NCBI GenBank assembly: GCA_020027805.1
Contig: JAHKKQ010000145.1
Location: 1 to 5,485 of the forward strand
Direction: 5' to 3'
From: Candidatus Dadabacteria bacterium
GTDB lineage: Bacteria; Desulfobacterota_D; UBA1144; Nemesobacterales; UBA2774
DNA length: 5,485 nt
The position numbers and the translations under genes are program-made. Numbering within the stretch: the stretch's first letter is position 1; the number at the start of each line of letters is the position of its first letter. The notes under the pieces were generated by a model. That model saw only the letters and a list, made by a program, of their open reading frames with translations. It was not told the DNA's origin and did no database searches. Shown here one piece after another: positions 4,789 through 5,485 of the stretch.

Positions 4789-5485
4789 TGCTGTCGAAGA
4801 GAATAATCCCATGCCTCGACGTTAAGGACGGGAGGGTCGTAAAGGGGGTCAACTTCGTCAATCTGAGAGACGCGGGCGACCCGGTCGAGATAGCCAGGAA
4901 ATACAGCGACGAGGGGGCCGACGAAATCTGCTTCCTCGACATAACGGCCTCACACGAGGAGAGGAAGACGATGATAGACGTCGTTGAAAGGACCGCAGCC
5001 GAGGTATTCGTTCCGCTCACGGTCGGAGGAGGGGTGAGGACGATCGAAGACGTGAGGCAGATGCTGCTGGCGGGGGCCGACAAGGTATCGATAAACACGG
5101 CCGCCGTGAATGATCCGGATTTCGTGAAACGGGCGTCCGGGAGGTTCGGGAGCCAGTGCATAGTGGTGGCGATAGACGCGAGGCGCGTTTCCGAAGGGAA
5201 ATGGGAGGTCTACACGCACGGCGGGAGAAACCCGACAGGAATAGACGCGCTCGAATGGGCGAAGAAAATGGAGGAATACGGCGCGGGCGAAATACTGCTT
5301 ACGAGCATGGACAAGGACGGGACGAAGTCGGGATATGACATCCCGCTCACAAGAGCCGTCTCGCGGACTGTATCCGTACCGGTCATCGCTTCCGGAGGCG
5401 CCGGAAGTCTCGACCACCTCTCGGAAGGGGTGAGTGACGGGGAGGCGGACGCGGTGCTCGTCGCATCGATATTCCACTACGGGGA
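4788..5485 (+). CDS. hisF: HisF, imidazole glycerol phosphate synthase cyclase subunit (3' end cut by window)
   Basis: This is the cyclase half of the HisH-HisF complex; it takes ammonia from HisH glutaminase to turn PRFAR into imidazole glycerol phosphate and AICAR. The window holds 232 codons and the frame is open to the edge; the usual length is about 250-255, so only about 20 residues are missing. Catalytic Asp11 lies in RIIPCLDVKDGRVVKG (5-20, Lys19 conserved) and Asp130 in IVVAIDARR (125-133). Residues matching the Thermotoga ammonia gate are Arg5, Glu46, Lys99 and, offset by one, Glu168. Phosphate loops are TVGGGVRT (78-85) and VIASGGAG (199-206). The TSMDKDGTKSGYD segment (172-184) is typical of the family. 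ATG 4788 overlaps the hisA stop, with AAAGG at 4775-4779 as ribosome site. HisH is not upstream of hisA as is common, so it lies elsewhere, possibly downstream. Confidence 0.97.
   Translation, partial: MLSKRIIPCLDVKDGRVVKGVNFVNLRDAGDPVEIARKYSDEGADEICFLDITASHEERKTMIDVVERTAAEVFVPLTVGGGVRTIEDVRQMLLAGADKVSINTAAVNDPDFVKRASGRFGSQCIVVAIDARRVSEGKWEVYTHGGRNPTGIDALEWAKKMEEYGAGEILLTSMDKDGTKSGYDIPLTRAVSRTVSVPVIASGGAGSLDHLSEGVSDGEADAVLVASIFHYG

Noticed and set aside
4950..5477. Open frame of 175 codons on the minus strand inside hisF.
   Set aside because: It is opposite conserved HisF sequence and its translation is rich in Arg, Pro and His without any motif, typical of an antisense shadow.

Overview
The window is a moderately GC-rich, densely coded piece of bacterial chromosome with seven genes and no sign of mobile elements, RNA genes or CRISPR. 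Periplasmic-type proteins (a LysM protein and a CsgG/LpoB-like protein) point to a Gram-negative cell. The combination with MeaB, an EVE protein and a membrane-extended Pcm resembles Thermodesulfobacteriota (former Deltaproteobacteria) or a related candidate phylum; this placement is an impression, not a computed result. Codon use is distinctive: in hisF, ATA is the main Ile codon and AGG/AGA the main Arg codons.

Layout: (1) 27-1028 (+), an exported LysM protein with two copies of a C-terminal domain. (2) A leftward block: EVE-domain protein (3280-2873), the GTPase chaperone MeaB (2836-1871) and a protein-L-isoaspartate methyltransferase with a hydrophobic N-terminus (1764-1069). The last converges on the LysM gene across 40 bp. 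(3) A 101-bp divergent intergenic region (3281-3381) with promoter-like hexamers facing both ways around a perfect 10-bp GC palindrome. (4) A rightward block: an exported CsgG/LpoB-like protein (3382-4065), hisA (4066-4788) and hisF (4788 to the window edge, last roughly 20 residues missing). These three genes abut or overlap by one base, so they are very probably co-transcribed.

How the genes work together: HisA isomerises ProFAR to PRFAR, and HisF (with HisH, not in the window) cyclises PRFAR to IGP and AICAR, so the right end is the middle of histidine biosynthesis. The leftward genes look like housekeeping or maintenance functions: B12-enzyme chaperoning, repair of aged proteins and modified-base binding. 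They share no obvious pathway.

No dramatic new system is visible. The points most worth a second look are: possible leaderless transcription of the genes that lack a Shine-Dalgarno sequence, the symmetric divergent promoter region, the internal duplication in the LysM protein, the membrane-anchor-like N-terminus of Pcm, and the exported protein leading a histidine operon.
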